A stretch of DNA of 64,000 nucleotides from CAWIJJ01 sp963836425. Lineage in GTDB: Bacteria > Acidobacteriota > Terriglobia > Bryobacterales > Bryobacteraceae. Position 1 is the stretch's first letter. Each line of letters opens with the position of its first letter. A model generated the notes under the pieces. That model saw only the letters and a list, made by a program, of their open reading frames with translations. It ran no database searches and was not told the DNA's origin. The stretch is from NCBI GenBank assembly GCA_963836425.1, contig CAWIJJ010000008.1:62001-126000 (forward strand). Direction: 5' to 3'. This document shows, piece after piece, positions 26,499 through 34,847 of the stretch. Made by a program: the position numbers and the translations under genes.

Positions 26499-26831
26499 AT
26501 GGTGGATCGCCTTTCCGGACAACTCGAACATTATCTCGATCTGTTGAGCGCACGGCAGAAGCTGGTCGCATCGAACATTGCCAACGCGGACACGCCGGGA
26601 TACCACACGCAGGATCTGGACTTTCAATCGGAATTCAACAGCGCGTTGGCCTCTCCGCAGTCGATCGAAGTTTCGGGCCTGCCGGTCAAGAACGACGGCA
26701 ATAACGTGAGTATCGACCGGGAATCGCGGCTCCTGGCGGAAAATGCGCTGCGATTTCAGGTAGCCACAAATCTCCTGCGCGGCCAGTTACGTTCGATCCG
26801 TTCCGCAATCGAGGAGGGCAAATCGGCATGA
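26499..26831 (+). CDS. flgB: flagellar basal-body rod protein FlgB
   Basis: The 110-residue protein has the FlgB/FlgC rod motif LVASNIANADTPGYHTQDLDF near residue 22 and a C-terminal helix (LRGQLRSIRSAIEEG). FlgB forms the proximal rod in the periplasm. ATG 26499 aligns with the usual FlgB start (M-[LV]-D-[KR]-L) and fits the sigma-54-like promoter. An ATG at 26487 would add four residues but would overlap the promoter. The stop overlaps flgC (ATGA), so the two are coupled. Confidence 0.9.
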   Translation: MVDRLSGQLEHYLDLLSARQKLVASNIANADTPGYHTQDLDFQSEFNSALASPQSIEVSGLPVKNDGNNVSIDRESRLLAENALRFQVATNLLRGQLRSIRSAIEEGKSA

Positions 26832-27262
26832 GTCTGTTTTCGGCGCTTTCAATCGGTGCCTCGGGAATGGCGGCGCAAAGAGCGCGCGCCGAACTGCTGG
26901 TGGAAAATCTCGCGAACGCGGAGACTACCCGGACGCCGGAAGGGGGCCCGTACCGGCGCAAGGACGCGATTTTCGAAAGCGCTCCGGTGGATTCGCCTTT
27001 CTCGTCGATCTTCGATTCCCAAATCAGATCCGCTGCCGGCGTGGCGGTCTCAGAAGTAGTCACCGATACGCGGGAGCCCGAGCGCCGTTATCTGCCCGGG
27101 CATCCGGATGCCGACGCGGACGGATACGTGGCTTTTCCGAGGGTGAATCCGGCCGAAGATATGGTGGACCTGATGGGCGCCTCACGGGGCTATCAGGCCA
27201 ACGTCGCGGCCATTGGGGCTGTGAAAGAGATGATCATGAGGTCCATGGACCTGTTTCGCTAA
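26828..27262 (+). CDS. flgC: flagellar basal-body rod protein FlgC
   Basis: The 144-residue protein has the rod signature SALSIGASGMAAQRARAELL, ENLANAETTRTPEGGPYRRK, and the C-terminal FPRVNPAEDMVDLMGASRGY, followed by the usual helix. FlgC is a proximal rod subunit exported by the flagellar type III system. It overlaps flgB by 4 bp and precedes fliE by 10 bp, the standard order. Confidence 0.95.
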   Translation: MSLFSALSIGASGMAAQRARAELLVENLANAETTRTPEGGPYRRKDAIFESAPVDSPFSSIFDSQIRSAAGVAVSEVVTDTREPERRYLPGHPDADADGYVAFPRVNPAEDMVDLMGASRGYQANVAAIGAVKEMIMRSMDLFR

Positions 27263-27272
27263 AGGATGAGCA

Positions 27273-27566
27273 ATGGCCATTCCCCCGATTGCGCCGGTTA
27301 GCGGCGTCGCTCTCCCCGAAGCGGCGCGCGTTGCGAGTTCCCGTCCAGGCGTCTTCCAGGAGACCCTTACCGCGGCGATTCAGAACGTGGAGGCGTTTCG
27401 CGACAATGCGACCGCCTCGGTGGAGCAATTCCTTTCCGGCGAAGGAGCGGAACTCCATTCGACAATCCTCGCCACGCAGCGGGCCGAACTGTCCTTCGAC
27501 CTGTTCCTGCAGATGCGCAACAAGGTAGTAAGCGCATACCAGGAAATAATGCGAATGCAGGTGTGA
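27273..27566 (+). CDS. fliE: flagellar hook-basal body complex protein FliE
   Basis: The 97-residue protein is of typical FliE length. The C-terminal motif (LFLQMRNKVVSAYQEIMRMQV) is diagnostic, and LHSTILATQRAELSFDL precedes it. FliE links the MS ring (FliF) to the rod and is needed for export of rod proteins. It is the third gene of the operon. Confidence 0.94.
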   Translation: MAIPPIAPVSGVALPEAARVASSRPGVFQETLTAAIQNVEAFRDNATASVEQFLSGEGAELHSTILATQRAELSFDLFLQMRNKVVSAYQEIMRMQV

Positions 27567-27634
27567 CCACCCCTCACGTTAACCAGCAGTGCTGCCGATG
27601 GATACTTTGACCGCCCAGGCCGGCGGCAAGGCAC

Positions 27635-29320
27635 ATGAAAAAAATTCTGGCCAATCTTTCGATCCGGCAGAGGGTCAGCATCGCGGTGGTGGGGGCCCTG
27701 TTAGGCGGGGGGCTCTACTACTTCGTGCAGCGCCAGCGCGAGGCGGATTTCAAACCCCTGTTCACCGGCGTTGCAGCCGAGGACGCGGCATCCATCGTGC
27801 AGAAGCTGAAGGAGGCCGGGGTTCAATACCGGCTTCCGGAAGCCGGCGGCGCAGTGCTGGTGCCGTCCGCGCGGCTTGCCGAGTTACGGCTGACGATGGC
27901 TGCGGCGGGCCTGCCGAAGACCGGCCGGATCGGGTTCGAACTCTTCGACAAAACCAATCTGGGGGCGACGGAGTTTACCGAACAGGTGAACTACCGGCGC
28001 GCATTAGAAGGAGAACTGGAGCGGTCGATCATGTCGCTTGAAGAGGTGGAACAGGCCCGCGTGCACGTCACCTTTCTGAAGGATTCGGTTTTTCTCGATT
28101 CGAGACAGCCGGCGAAGGCTAGCGTCGTGATTGGAATCCGTCCGGGATCCAGCCTGTCCGCACAGAGCATCGTCGCGATCGAACACCTGGTGGCCAGCGC
28201 GGTGGAAGGGCTGTCGCCGGACGCGGTGACCGTTCTCGACACACAGGGGCATCTGCTTGGCCGTCCAAAGGCTTCGGGACCGCTCGACGGGCCGGAACTC
28301 TCCGAGACCGGCCTCGATTACCGGCACAAGATTGAGGCGGACCTGGTAGCGAAAATCAATTCGACTCTCGAGCCGCTGCTTGGAGCCGATAAATTCCGCG
28401 CCGGGGTTTCCGTCGAATGCGACTTCACCGGGGGCGAACAGAGCGAGGAGACGTTCGATCCGACAAAATCGGTGATGGTCAATTCGCAGCGAACGGAAGA
28501 CAGCAGCGGATCGGCGAGCGCCAACGGCGTGCCCGGAACGGCGTCCTCCCTGCCGCGACCTACTTCGCGTCCAGGATCGTCCGGCAGGACAGTTTTGCGA
28601 ACCAACGAGAGCACCACCTACCAGAACAGCCGCATCGTGAAGACCACCCGTCTGCCCGCGGGTTCCATTCGCAAAATCTCGGCCGCGGTGCTGATAGACC
28701 AGGAATTGCAATGGCACCAGGAAAAAGGAAATTTCCAGCGAGTCCTGGTGCCTCCGACTCCGGAGAAGCTGAAAATCATTCGGGACCTCGTGTCGGGCGT
28801 TACCGGCTTCAATGCGGATCGGGGAGACCAACTGGTCGTCGAAACTCAGCCATTTGAGAGTACTCTGGCCATTCAGCCGCCTCCCGCCGCCCGGCCACCC
28901 GCGCCGCCTGCCAAGGCGCCGCCACCCTTCGGCCTGAAATTGCCGCAGGACAGGAAGGGCTGGATTATCGCAGGCTCGTCCGCCGGAGGAACGGTGCTCC
29001 TGCTCGCCGTCCTGTTCCTGTTGGTGCGGAAGCGGAAAAGGCGATCGGTCAAGGTCGAGTCTCAGCCGGCAATCGCAGCGGGAGAGCAGAAAGCGGGTTC
29101 CGGAGGAATCGAGGAGACGATCCAATCCAAACTTGCCGAACGGGACGCCTTACAGCACAAGCTCGAAGAGCAGGCGCTCAACTCTTTGAAGTTGGCGCCG
29201 GTGATTACCAAAACGTCGGAAGTGCTGGCGAAGCACCTGCGGGAAAAGATAGCCAAAGAGCCGGAGGTCTCGGCTCAGATTCTGCGGGCCTGGATTCGCG
29301 AAGAGGAGCCCGATGCCTAA
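27635..29320 (+). CDS. fliF: flagellar MS-ring protein FliF
   Basis: The 561-residue protein has two membrane helices (about residues 15-33 and 445-465) flanking a large periplasmic region. The first ring-building domains hold VAAEDAASIVQKLKEAGVQY and GFELFDKTNLGATEF. A basic C-terminal tail (VRKRKRRSVK, then the FliG-binding helix region ending in REEEPDA) follows. A Pro/Ala-rich stretch precedes the second helix. FliF forms the MS ring that houses the export gate. Confidence 0.95.
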   Translation: MKKILANLSIRQRVSIAVVGALLGGGLYYFVQRQREADFKPLFTGVAAEDAASIVQKLKEAGVQYRLPEAGGAVLVPSARLAELRLTMAAAGLPKTGRIGFELFDKTNLGATEFTEQVNYRRALEGELERSIMSLEEVEQARVHVTFLKDSVFLDSRQPAKASVVIGIRPGSSLSAQSIVAIEHLVASAVEGLSPDAVTVLDTQGHLLGRPKASGPLDGPELSETGLDYRHKIEADLVAKINSTLEPLLGADKFRAGVSVECDFTGGEQSEETFDPTKSVMVNSQRTEDSSGSASANGVPGTASSLPRPTSRPGSSGRTVLRTNESTTYQNSRIVKTTRLPAGSIRKISAAVLIDQELQWHQEKGNFQRVLVPPTPEKLKIIRDLVSGVTGFNADRGDQLVVETQPFESTLAIQPPPAARPPAPPAKAPPPFGLKLPQDRKGWIIAGSSAGGTVLLLAVLFLLVRKRKRRSVKVESQPAIAAGEQKAGSGGIEETIQSKLAERDALQHKLEEQALNSLKLAPVITKTSEVLAKHLREKIAKEPEVSAQILRAWIREEEPDA

Positions 29321-29335
29321 GCGCGGAGCGGACCG

Positions 29336-30370
29336 ATGATCCTGAACACGACCAAGGCTGAAGGCGAAAACCTGCCCGGGCTGCGCAAGGCGGCCATGCT
29401 GTTGATTGTGCTGGGCGAGCAAGCGAGCGCGGAGCTGTTGCCCCAACTCGGCGAAGACGAGGTCCAGAAGGTCAGTCGTGAGGTGGCCAAGATCACGGCC
29501 ATTTCCGCCGAGCAGGCCGAAATGGTTCTGAACGAGTTCAATCACATTTCGACGGCAGGGGATTACGTGGCACGCGGCGGCATCGACTATGCACGCAAGC
29601 TGTTGATGCGCGCCTTCAGTCCGGAACAGGCGAAGAAACTGCTCGAGCGGCTGACGAAGGCGCTGGGCGCTGAGGCGGCATCGTTTGACGCTATCCAGAA
29701 GGCCGATCCGCAGCAACTCGCCAAGTTCATTCACAACGAACATCCGCAGACGATCGCGCTGGTGCTTTCCCATCTGAATTCCTCGCAGGCGGCGGCGCTG
29801 CTCTCCTCTCTGCCGGTAGGACTGCGGGCGGACGTTTCGCTCCGCATGGCCAACCTGGACCGGATTTCTCCGGACATTATCCTGAAGATCGCCAGCGTCA
29901 TCGGGCAGAAGCTGAAAGCGCTGGGCGAATTCAGCCGGGAATCCTACGGAGGGGTGCGCGCGGTAGCGGAGGTCTTGAACCGGCTGGATTCTGCTTCCAG
30001 CCGGGAAATACTCGATCACATCGAACAGCAGGATACCAATGTGGCGCAAACCATTCGCCACCTCATGTTTGTTTTCGAAGATCTTTTGCTGATCGATCCG
30101 CTGGGCTTGAAGGAGGTGCTCGGCAAGGTGGATCGCAAACTGCTGACCGTGGCGCTCAAAGGCACCAGTGAACAACTTCGGAACCAGATCCTGGGCTGCC
30201 TCTCGCAACGCGGCGCGGAGATGCTGAAGGAGGACATGGAAGCGCTCGGCCCGGTCAAGATCAAGGAAGTGGAGGCGGCGCAGCAGCAGATCATCTCAGT
30301 TGTGCGGCAGCTCGAATCGGAGGGCGTGGTTAGCCTGAAGGGAGCGGTCGGCGAGCAGTATGTCGTCTAG
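29336..30370 (+). CDS. fliG: flagellar motor switch protein FliG
   Basis: The 344-residue protein has the FliG N-domain (LRKAAMLLIVLGEQASAELL), the middle-domain EHPQTIALVLSHL with QAAALLSSLP, and the C-domain torque helix LFVFEDLLLIDP-like segment with conserved charged residues (KEVLGKVDRKLL). It couples the stator to rotor rotation and binds FliF and FliM. The start overlaps no gene, and fliF ends 15 bp upstream. The last 11 bp overlap fliH. Confidence 0.95.
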   Translation: MILNTTKAEGENLPGLRKAAMLLIVLGEQASAELLPQLGEDEVQKVSREVAKITAISAEQAEMVLNEFNHISTAGDYVARGGIDYARKLLMRAFSPEQAKKLLERLTKALGAEAASFDAIQKADPQQLAKFIHNEHPQTIALVLSHLNSSQAAALLSSLPVGLRADVSLRMANLDRISPDIILKIASVIGQKLKALGEFSRESYGGVRAVAEVLNRLDSASSREILDHIEQQDTNVAQTIRHLMFVFEDLLLIDPLGLKEVLGKVDRKLLTVALKGTSEQLRNQILGCLSQRGAEMLKEDMEALGPVKIKEVEAAQQQIISVVRQLESEGVVSLKGAVGEQYVV

Positions 30371-31022
30371 GATCTTCCGGCCCGAGCTAGGGCCGCAGGC
30401 TGAAGCGCTCGCCTGGCGGCAGGTTTCCGAGCCAAGAGTTGCGCCCGCCGAGCGGCCCGTGCATGCTCCGGCGGCGCTCGACCCGGCGTTGCGCGCGGCG
30501 CAGATGCAACAGCAAACCGAACAGCGCGTTCGGGAAGCGCATGCCGCCGGCCTGAGGGAGGGTGAAGCCGCAGGCCGAAGCCGGGCCGCGGCGGAGGTGC
30601 AGCCGGTAATTGAACGGCTGAGCCGCTCGATCGAAGAAATCGCGCAATTGCGGGGCAAGTTGAGGCGGGAAGCGGAGGCGGATACGATCAAGCTGGCCAT
30701 GGCCATTGCCCGGCGCGTTCTGCGGCGCGAGGTGGCGGTGGATCCGGAGGCGTTGCACGGACTCGTGCTGGGGGCGCTGGAGCGTTTGCAATCGCAGGAG
30801 ATAAGCCGTGTGCGCGTGCATCCATCGCACGCCGGCGCGGTTTCCGAGCAACTGCGCAACCGCGGCAACGGGGGCAGCGTGGAAGTAGTAGCGGATGGCT
30901 CGCGCGAGCCGGGGTCGATCGTATTCGAAACGCAACGCGGGAATCTGGACGCATCGGTCGAATCGCAGTTGCAGGAAATCGAGCGAGGGCTGGCGGATTG
31001 CCTGCGGAGGCAAACCGCGTGA
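30360..31022 (+). CDS. fliH: flagellar assembly protein FliH
   Basis: This 220-residue stator-like regulator of the FliI ATPase has a Pro/Ala-rich N-terminus and a long Ala/Arg/Glu coiled coil with a GxxxG-like AAGLREGEAAGRSRAA stretch. The globular C-domain holds IKLAMAIARRVLRREV, VRVHPSHAGAV and ADGSREPGSIVFETQRGNLD, typical of FliH/HrpE/YscL. It begins inside the end of fliG and overlaps the GTG of fliI, which indicates coupled synthesis. Confidence 0.9.
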   Translation: MSSRIFRPELGPQAEALAWRQVSEPRVAPAERPVHAPAALDPALRAAQMQQQTEQRVREAHAAGLREGEAAGRSRAAAEVQPVIERLSRSIEEIAQLRGKLRREAEADTIKLAMAIARRVLRREVAVDPEALHGLVLGALERLQSQEISRVRVHPSHAGAVSEQLRNRGNGGSVEVVADGSREPGSIVFETQRGNLDASVESQLQEIERGLADCLRRQTA

Positions 31023-32383
31023 CCCAGCCCATTTCCCTGGCGCCTTACCTGGCGGAGATCGAACGCATCTCCCCGCTGCGCTGGAGCGGAGAGGTGACCG
31101 AAGTGGTGGGGCTGCTGATCGAATCGTGCGGGCCCAATGTGGCGATCGGCGATTTTTGCGAGGTGCAAACGGCGGTGGGGCGGCGAATCCGCACGCAGGT
31201 GATCGGTTTCCGGAACGGCCGGGTGCTTTCCATGCCGCTCGAGGAGATCGACGGTCTGCAACTGGGCGATCCGGTGGGCGCGCGGAGCGAAGATGCCCGT
31301 GTGGAAGTGGGTCCGGGGCTGCTTGGGCGGGTGATCGACGGATTCGGCAAGCCCATCGACGGCGGTCCGGCAATCCAAGGCAGTGACGCATACAATCTTT
31401 TCGGCACACCGGCCAGCCCGATGGAGCGGGAACACATCACGCAGCCTCTGGTGACCGGGATCCGCGCGGTGGACGGCCTGCTGCCCTGCGGAAAGGGCCA
31501 GCGCATCGGCATTTTCGGCGGCAGCGGCGTCGGCAAAAGCACGCTGCTCGGGTCCATGTCCCGCCACAATTCAGCCGACGTCACGGTGATCGGCATGATC
31601 GGTGAGCGCAACCGCGAGGTGCGTGGATTCCTCGAAAACGAGTTGGGGCCGGAAGGACGCAAGCGGTCGGTGGTGGTCTGCGCCACCTCGGAGCGCCCGG
31701 CTCCGCTGCGCGTGCGTGCCTGCCTGGTATCGCTGGCGGTGGCGGAGTATTTTCGCGACCAGGGAGCCAATGTGCTGCTGGTGGTGGATTCGGTGACGCG
31801 CCTGGCTATGGCGCAGAGGGAAATCGGGCTGGCGGCCGGGGAACCGCCCAGCCAGAAAGGATACACGCCATCCGTGTTCAATCTGCTCCCCAAGGTACTC
31901 GAGAGGGCGGGCAACTTTCGCCGCGGCTCGATCACCGGCTTTTTCACGGTGTTGGTGGAGGGCGACGACTTCAATGAGCCGATTTGCGACGCCGTGCGCG
32001 GCATTCTGGACGGACACTTCATACTGTCCCGGCAACTCGCGGGCCAGGGCCATTATCCGGCCATCGACATCCTGCATTCCGTGAGCCGTCTGACATCGGC
32101 AATCGCGAGTCCCGAGCAGAAGGAGGGGGCGCGCCGCATCCGGCAGGCGCTCTCGGCATACCGGGACGCGGAAGATCTGATTCAGCTCGGCGCGTACGTG
32201 GCGGGCACGAATCCGGAACTCGATTCCAGCGTCCGGCTGCGCCCTGAACTACTTGACTTTTTGCGGCAGGACCACATGGCTCATTCTCCCCTTCCCGAAA
32301 CGCTGGCGCGAATGCGCGATCTGTCGAAACGGCTGGAGACGCCGGGAATGGAAGTGACAGCTCCGAGGGTGGAGAAACGATGA
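31019..32383 (+). CDS. fliI: flagellum-specific ATP synthase FliI
   Basis: The 454-residue export ATPase is related to F1 beta. Walker A GGSGVGKST is near residues 166-174, and further motifs are VIGMIGERNREVRGFLE, VLLVVDSVTRLAMAQREIGL (Walker B) and GEPPSQKGYTPSVF. It powers chaperone release at the flagellar export gate. GTG 31019 overlaps the fliH stop (GTGA). The last 23 codons, from RDLSKRLE to the stop, are the first copy of a sequence repeated four more times downstream. Confidence 0.95.
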   Translation: MTQPISLAPYLAEIERISPLRWSGEVTEVVGLLIESCGPNVAIGDFCEVQTAVGRRIRTQVIGFRNGRVLSMPLEEIDGLQLGDPVGARSEDARVEVGPGLLGRVIDGFGKPIDGGPAIQGSDAYNLFGTPASPMEREHITQPLVTGIRAVDGLLPCGKGQRIGIFGGSGVGKSTLLGSMSRHNSADVTVIGMIGERNREVRGFLENELGPEGRKRSVVVCATSERPAPLRVRACLVSLAVAEYFRDQGANVLLVVDSVTRLAMAQREIGLAAGEPPSQKGYTPSVFNLLPKVLERAGNFRRGSITGFFTVLVEGDDFNEPICDAVRGILDGHFILSRQLAGQGHYPAIDILHSVSRLTSAIASPEQKEGARRIRQALSAYRDAEDLIQLGAYVAGTNPELDSSVRLRPELLDFLRQDHMAHSPLPETLARMRDLSKRLETPGMEVTAPRVEKR

Positions 32384-32420
32384 GACGCGGCTCCCGCTAT
32401 CAGGACGGGGATAAGTCGCG

Positions 32421-32645
32421 ATGACCAGCTTTCGATTCCCGCTCGAAAAGGTGCTTCGGTGGCGGCACACGCAACTCGAACTCGAGGAGGCGCGGTTCCG
32501 CCGGCAGGCGGCAGAACCGGCAAACCTCGATCGCGCTCTGGCAGATGGAGGCCTCGGCTATCGGGGCGGAAGCGGAATTGCGCGCGCCAAAAGTCGCAAA
32601 TGCGCGATCGGTCGAAACGGCTGGAGACGCGGCGAATGGAAATGA
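32421..32645 (+). pseudogene. truncated fliJ copy 1
   Basis: The copy starts MTSFRFPLEKVLRWRHTQLE, matching intact FliJ for about 40 residues. A 2-bp deletion (GCAGATGG where intact fliJ has GCGGAGATGG) throws the rest out of frame, giving a 74-residue ORF with an unrelated arginine-rich end. It starts 37 nt after the fliI stop in the position expected of fliJ, so it may be translated first. Confidence 0.7.
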
Positions 32646-32708
32646 CAGCTCCGAGGGTGGAGAAGCGATGAGACGCGGCTTCCGCTATCGGGACGGGGAT
32701 AAGTCGCG

Positions 32709-32933
32709 ATGACCAGCTTCCGATTCCCGCTCGAAAAGGTGCTTCGGTGGCGGCACACGCAACTGGAACTCGACAAGGCGCGGTTCCGCCGGCAGGCGGC
32801 AGAACTGGCAAATCTCGACCGCGCTCTGGCGGGAATGGGCCTCGGTCATCGGCGCGGAAGCGGAACTGCGCGCGCAAAAAGTCCCAAATGCGCGATCTGT
32901 CGAAACGGCTGGAGACGCCGGGAACGGAAATGA
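32709..32933 (+). pseudogene. truncated fliJ copy 2
   Basis: This second unit is 288 bp downstream of copy 1. The first 40 or so residues match FliJ (LDKARFRRQAAELANLDRAL). A small deletion then shifts the frame, and the ORF ends after 74 codons. It carries its own upstream fliI-end remnant. Confidence 0.68.
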
Positions 32934-32996
32934 CAGATCCGAGGGTGGAGAAGCGATGAGACGGGGCGTCCGCTATCAGGACGGGGATAAGTCGCG

Positions 32997-33257
32997 ATGA
33001 CCAGCTTCCGATTCCCGGCCGAAAAGGTGCTTCGGTGGCGGCACACGCAACTGGAACTCGACAAGGCGTGGTTCCGCCGGCAGGCGGCGCGCGCTCTGGC
33101 GGAGATGGAGGCCTCGGCCATCGGCGCGGAGGCGGAACTGCGCGCCAAAGTCGTGATGCGCGATCTGTCGAAACGGCTGGAGACGCCGGGAATGGAAATG
33201 ACAGCTCCGAGGGTCGAGAAGCATGAGACGCGGCTTCCGCTATCAGGACGGGGATAA
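32997..33257 (+). pseudogene. fliJ copy 3, in-frame FliJ-FliI chimera
   Basis: Here the FliJ-like N-terminus (about 50 residues, ending AELRAKVV) runs without frame change into the FliI C-terminal segment MRDLSKRLETPGME. A 1-bp deletion removes the FliI stop, so the ORF continues to 86 codons. This is the shortest unit (268 bp), with about 20 bp missing inside the fliJ part. It shows directly that the repeat joins fliJ to fliI in phase. Whether it is translated is unknown. Confidence 0.68.
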
Positions 33258-33263
33258 GTCGCG

Positions 33264-33440
33264 ATGGCCGGCTTCCGATTCCCGCTCGAAATGGTGCTTC
33301 GGTGGCGGCACATGCAACTGGAACTCGACAAGGCGCGGTTCCGCCGGCAGGCGGCAGAACCGGCAAACGTCGATCGCGCTCTGGCAGATGGCCTCGGCCA
33401 TCGGCGCGGAAGCGGAACTGCGCGCGCAAAGAAGTCCTAA
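33264..33440 (+). pseudogene. truncated fliJ copy 4
   Basis: The 58-codon ORF starts MAGFRFPLEMVLRWRHMQLE, diverged from FliJ at residues 2-3 and 10. It loses frame after DRALADG and stops at TAA 33438-33440, directly at the next fliI-end remnant. It is the most diverged of the four truncated copies. Confidence 0.65.
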
Positions 33441-33545
33441 TGCGCGATCTGTCGAAACGGCTGGAGACGCGGGGAATGGAAATGACAGCTCCGAGGGTCG
33501 AGAAGCGATGAGGCGCGGTTTCCGCTCGGGACGGGATGAGTCGCG

Positions 33546-33980
33546 ATGACCAGCTTTCGATTCCCGCTCGAAAAGGTGCTTCGGTTGCGGTACACGCAAC
33601 TGGAACTCGAGGAGGCGCGGTTCCGCCGGCAGGCGGCAGAACTGGCAACCCTCGATCGCGCTCTGGCGGAGATGGAGGCCTCGGCCATCGGCGCGGAAGC
33701 GGACCTGCGCGCACAGAAAGTCGTAACGGGCCGCGATCTGGCTGCTTTGGGCGGATACCGGATGGCGGTGAAGGAACGCGAAGAGCAGATCGTGCAGCAG
33801 CGGGACGCCTGCCGCAGGCTGGTGGCGGAGCGTCAGGCGGCGATGATGGAGGCGCGCCGGCGTTTCCGGCTGCTCGAGAAGCTGAAAGAGCGCCGCCTGG
33901 GCGAGTGGGAGAAGGCGCGGGACCGGGAGTTGGAAGAGATCGCGTCCGAATCGTTCCTGGCGCGGTGGAGCGGACGGTAG
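33546..33980 (+). CDS. fliJ: flagellar export chaperone FliJ (intact copy)
   Basis: The 144-residue protein is predicted to be almost wholly coiled-coil, as FliJ proteins are: MTSFRFPLEKVLRLRYTQLE, then long Arg/Glu/Ala heptads and the ending LGEWEKARDRELEEI. FliJ inserts into the FliI hexamer like the gamma subunit of F1 and contacts FlhA. It is the only complete copy; its first 62 codons are also the last repeat unit. It lies 1.16 kb from fliI because of the repeat array, whereas these genes are normally adjacent. Confidence 0.9.
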   Translation: MTSFRFPLEKVLRLRYTQLELEEARFRRQAAELATLDRALAEMEASAIGAEADLRAQKVVTGRDLAALGGYRMAVKEREEQIVQQRDACRRLVAERQAAMMEARRRFRLLEKLKERRLGEWEKARDRELEEIASESFLARWSGR

Positions 33981-33998
33981 CGGCCGGATGGGCTTCCC

Positions 33999-34004
33999 TA
34001 TAAT
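33999..34004 (+). promoter_or_regulatory. TATAAT -10 box immediately before the coproheme decarboxylase gene
   Basis: A perfect TATAAT ends 6 nt before ATG 34011, with no ribosome site between. Transcription would start at or next to the ATG. No convincing -35 box is seen at 16-18 bp spacing. Confidence 0.45.
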
Positions 34005-34010
34005 GAATTC

Positions 34011-34847
34011 ATGACCCCTGACACCGTCGCTGAAACGGCTCTGCCGGCAGTACCGCTCACCGTGGAGGGCGCAAGCCTGCTGCACCAGATGATGCGAATT
34101 CGCCGGCCGGCGTGGAGGGCGCTCACGCCCGCACAGAGGGCGGAAATCGTGCACGAAGCGATTCCCGTTCTTTCGGCGATGGAGCAGCACCGCGAAGGAC
34201 GCCAGAGCGCCGTTTATTCGCTGCTGGGGCACAAGGGCGACCTGATGCTGATTCACTTCCGCCGGAGTTTCGAGGAACTGAATCAAACGGAGCGCGAACT
34301 CGCGGGCCTGCGGTTGAGCGATTATCTGGAAACGACCCATTCCTACCTTTCGATCGTCGAACTGGGGCTGTACGAATCCACGTCGAAGGTGTACAAGGGG
34401 CTGGCGGCGAAGGGGGTCGAGCCGCATTCGGATGAGTGGAAGCGCGAAATCGAATCCGTGCTCGACCGGCAGCGGCAGGCCATGGCACCGCGCCTGTGGC
34501 CGGAGGTCCCGCCGGCGAAGTATCTCTGCTTCTACCCGATGGATCGTAAGCGCGGCGAACAGTTGAACTGGTACACCGAACCGATGGCGGACCGGGCGCG
34601 GATGATGCACGAGCACGGACTGGTGGGCCGGCGGTATGCGGGCGAGGTCCGGCAGGTGATCAGCGGCTCGATCGGATTTGACGATTGGGAATGGGGCGTC
34701 GATCTGTTCGCCGAGGAACCGCTGGTATTCAAGAAACTGATTTACGAGATGCGATTCGACCAGGTGAGCGCCGTATATGCGCTGTTCGGCTCCTTTTACG
34801 TCGGCGTCCGGGTTGCGCCGGCCGATCTGGGCAGCCTGTTCGAATAG
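34011..34847 (+). CDS. chdC: coproheme decarboxylase (chlorite dismutase family, HemQ/ChdC)
   Basis: The 278-residue protein is of usual HemQ length. Diagnostic motifs are YLCFYPMDRKRGEQLNWY (the catalytic Tyr is in YPM), MMHEHGLVGRRYAGEV with the proximal heme-ligand His, and DDWEWGVDLFAEEPLVFKKL. HemQ decarboxylates coproheme to heme b in the coproporphyrin-dependent pathway used by Gram-positives and several other phyla. The chlorite-dismutating arginine context is absent. It follows fliJ by 30 bp but has its own -10 box. Confidence 0.93.
   Translation: MTPDTVAETALPAVPLTVEGASLLHQMMRIRRPAWRALTPAQRAEIVHEAIPVLSAMEQHREGRQSAVYSLLGHKGDLMLIHFRRSFEELNQTERELAGLRLSDYLETTHSYLSIVELGLYESTSKVYKGLAAKGVEPHSDEWKREIESVLDRQRQAMAPRLWPEVPPAKYLCFYPMDRKRGEQLNWYTEPMADRARMMHEHGLVGRRYAGEVRQVISGSIGFDDWEWGVDLFAEEPLVFKKLIYEMRFDQVSAVYALFGSFYVGVRVAPADLGSLFE

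Larger units (their letters stand above)
32315..33740 (+). repeat. five tandem copies of the fliI-end/fliJ-start junction
   Basis: Units begin at CGCGAT of the fliI Arg-Asp-Leu codons: 32315, 32603, 32891, 33159 and 33443, and the series ends where fliJ itself has CGCGATCTG at 33732-33740. Unit lengths are 288, 288, 268, 284 and 289 bp. Each holds about 23 codons of the fliI 3' end, a roughly 37-nt spacer ending in a conserved AAGTCGCG or GAGTCGCG, and about 60 codons of the fliJ 5' end. Only the last fliJ is complete. Copies differ by several percent plus small indels, so they are not a fresh duplication or a simple assembly loop. Length variation among units argues for repeated recombination. 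Confidence 0.93.

Noticed and set aside
32281..33714. Long minus-strand open frame (477 codons) across the fliI/fliJ array
   Set aside because: It is the antisense of a GC-rich repeat with unit lengths near a multiple of three, so it stays open by chance. Its residues are repetitive Arg/Pro/Ser with no family signature, and it overlaps real fliI sequence.
32315..33740. CRISPR array
   Set aside because: Units are nearly 290 bp of coding-derived sequence with no short repeats separated by unique spacers.
33243..34616. Minus-strand frame of 457 codons over fliJ and the coproheme decarboxylase
   Set aside because: It lies antisense to two well-supported genes, and its product has no recognisable features.
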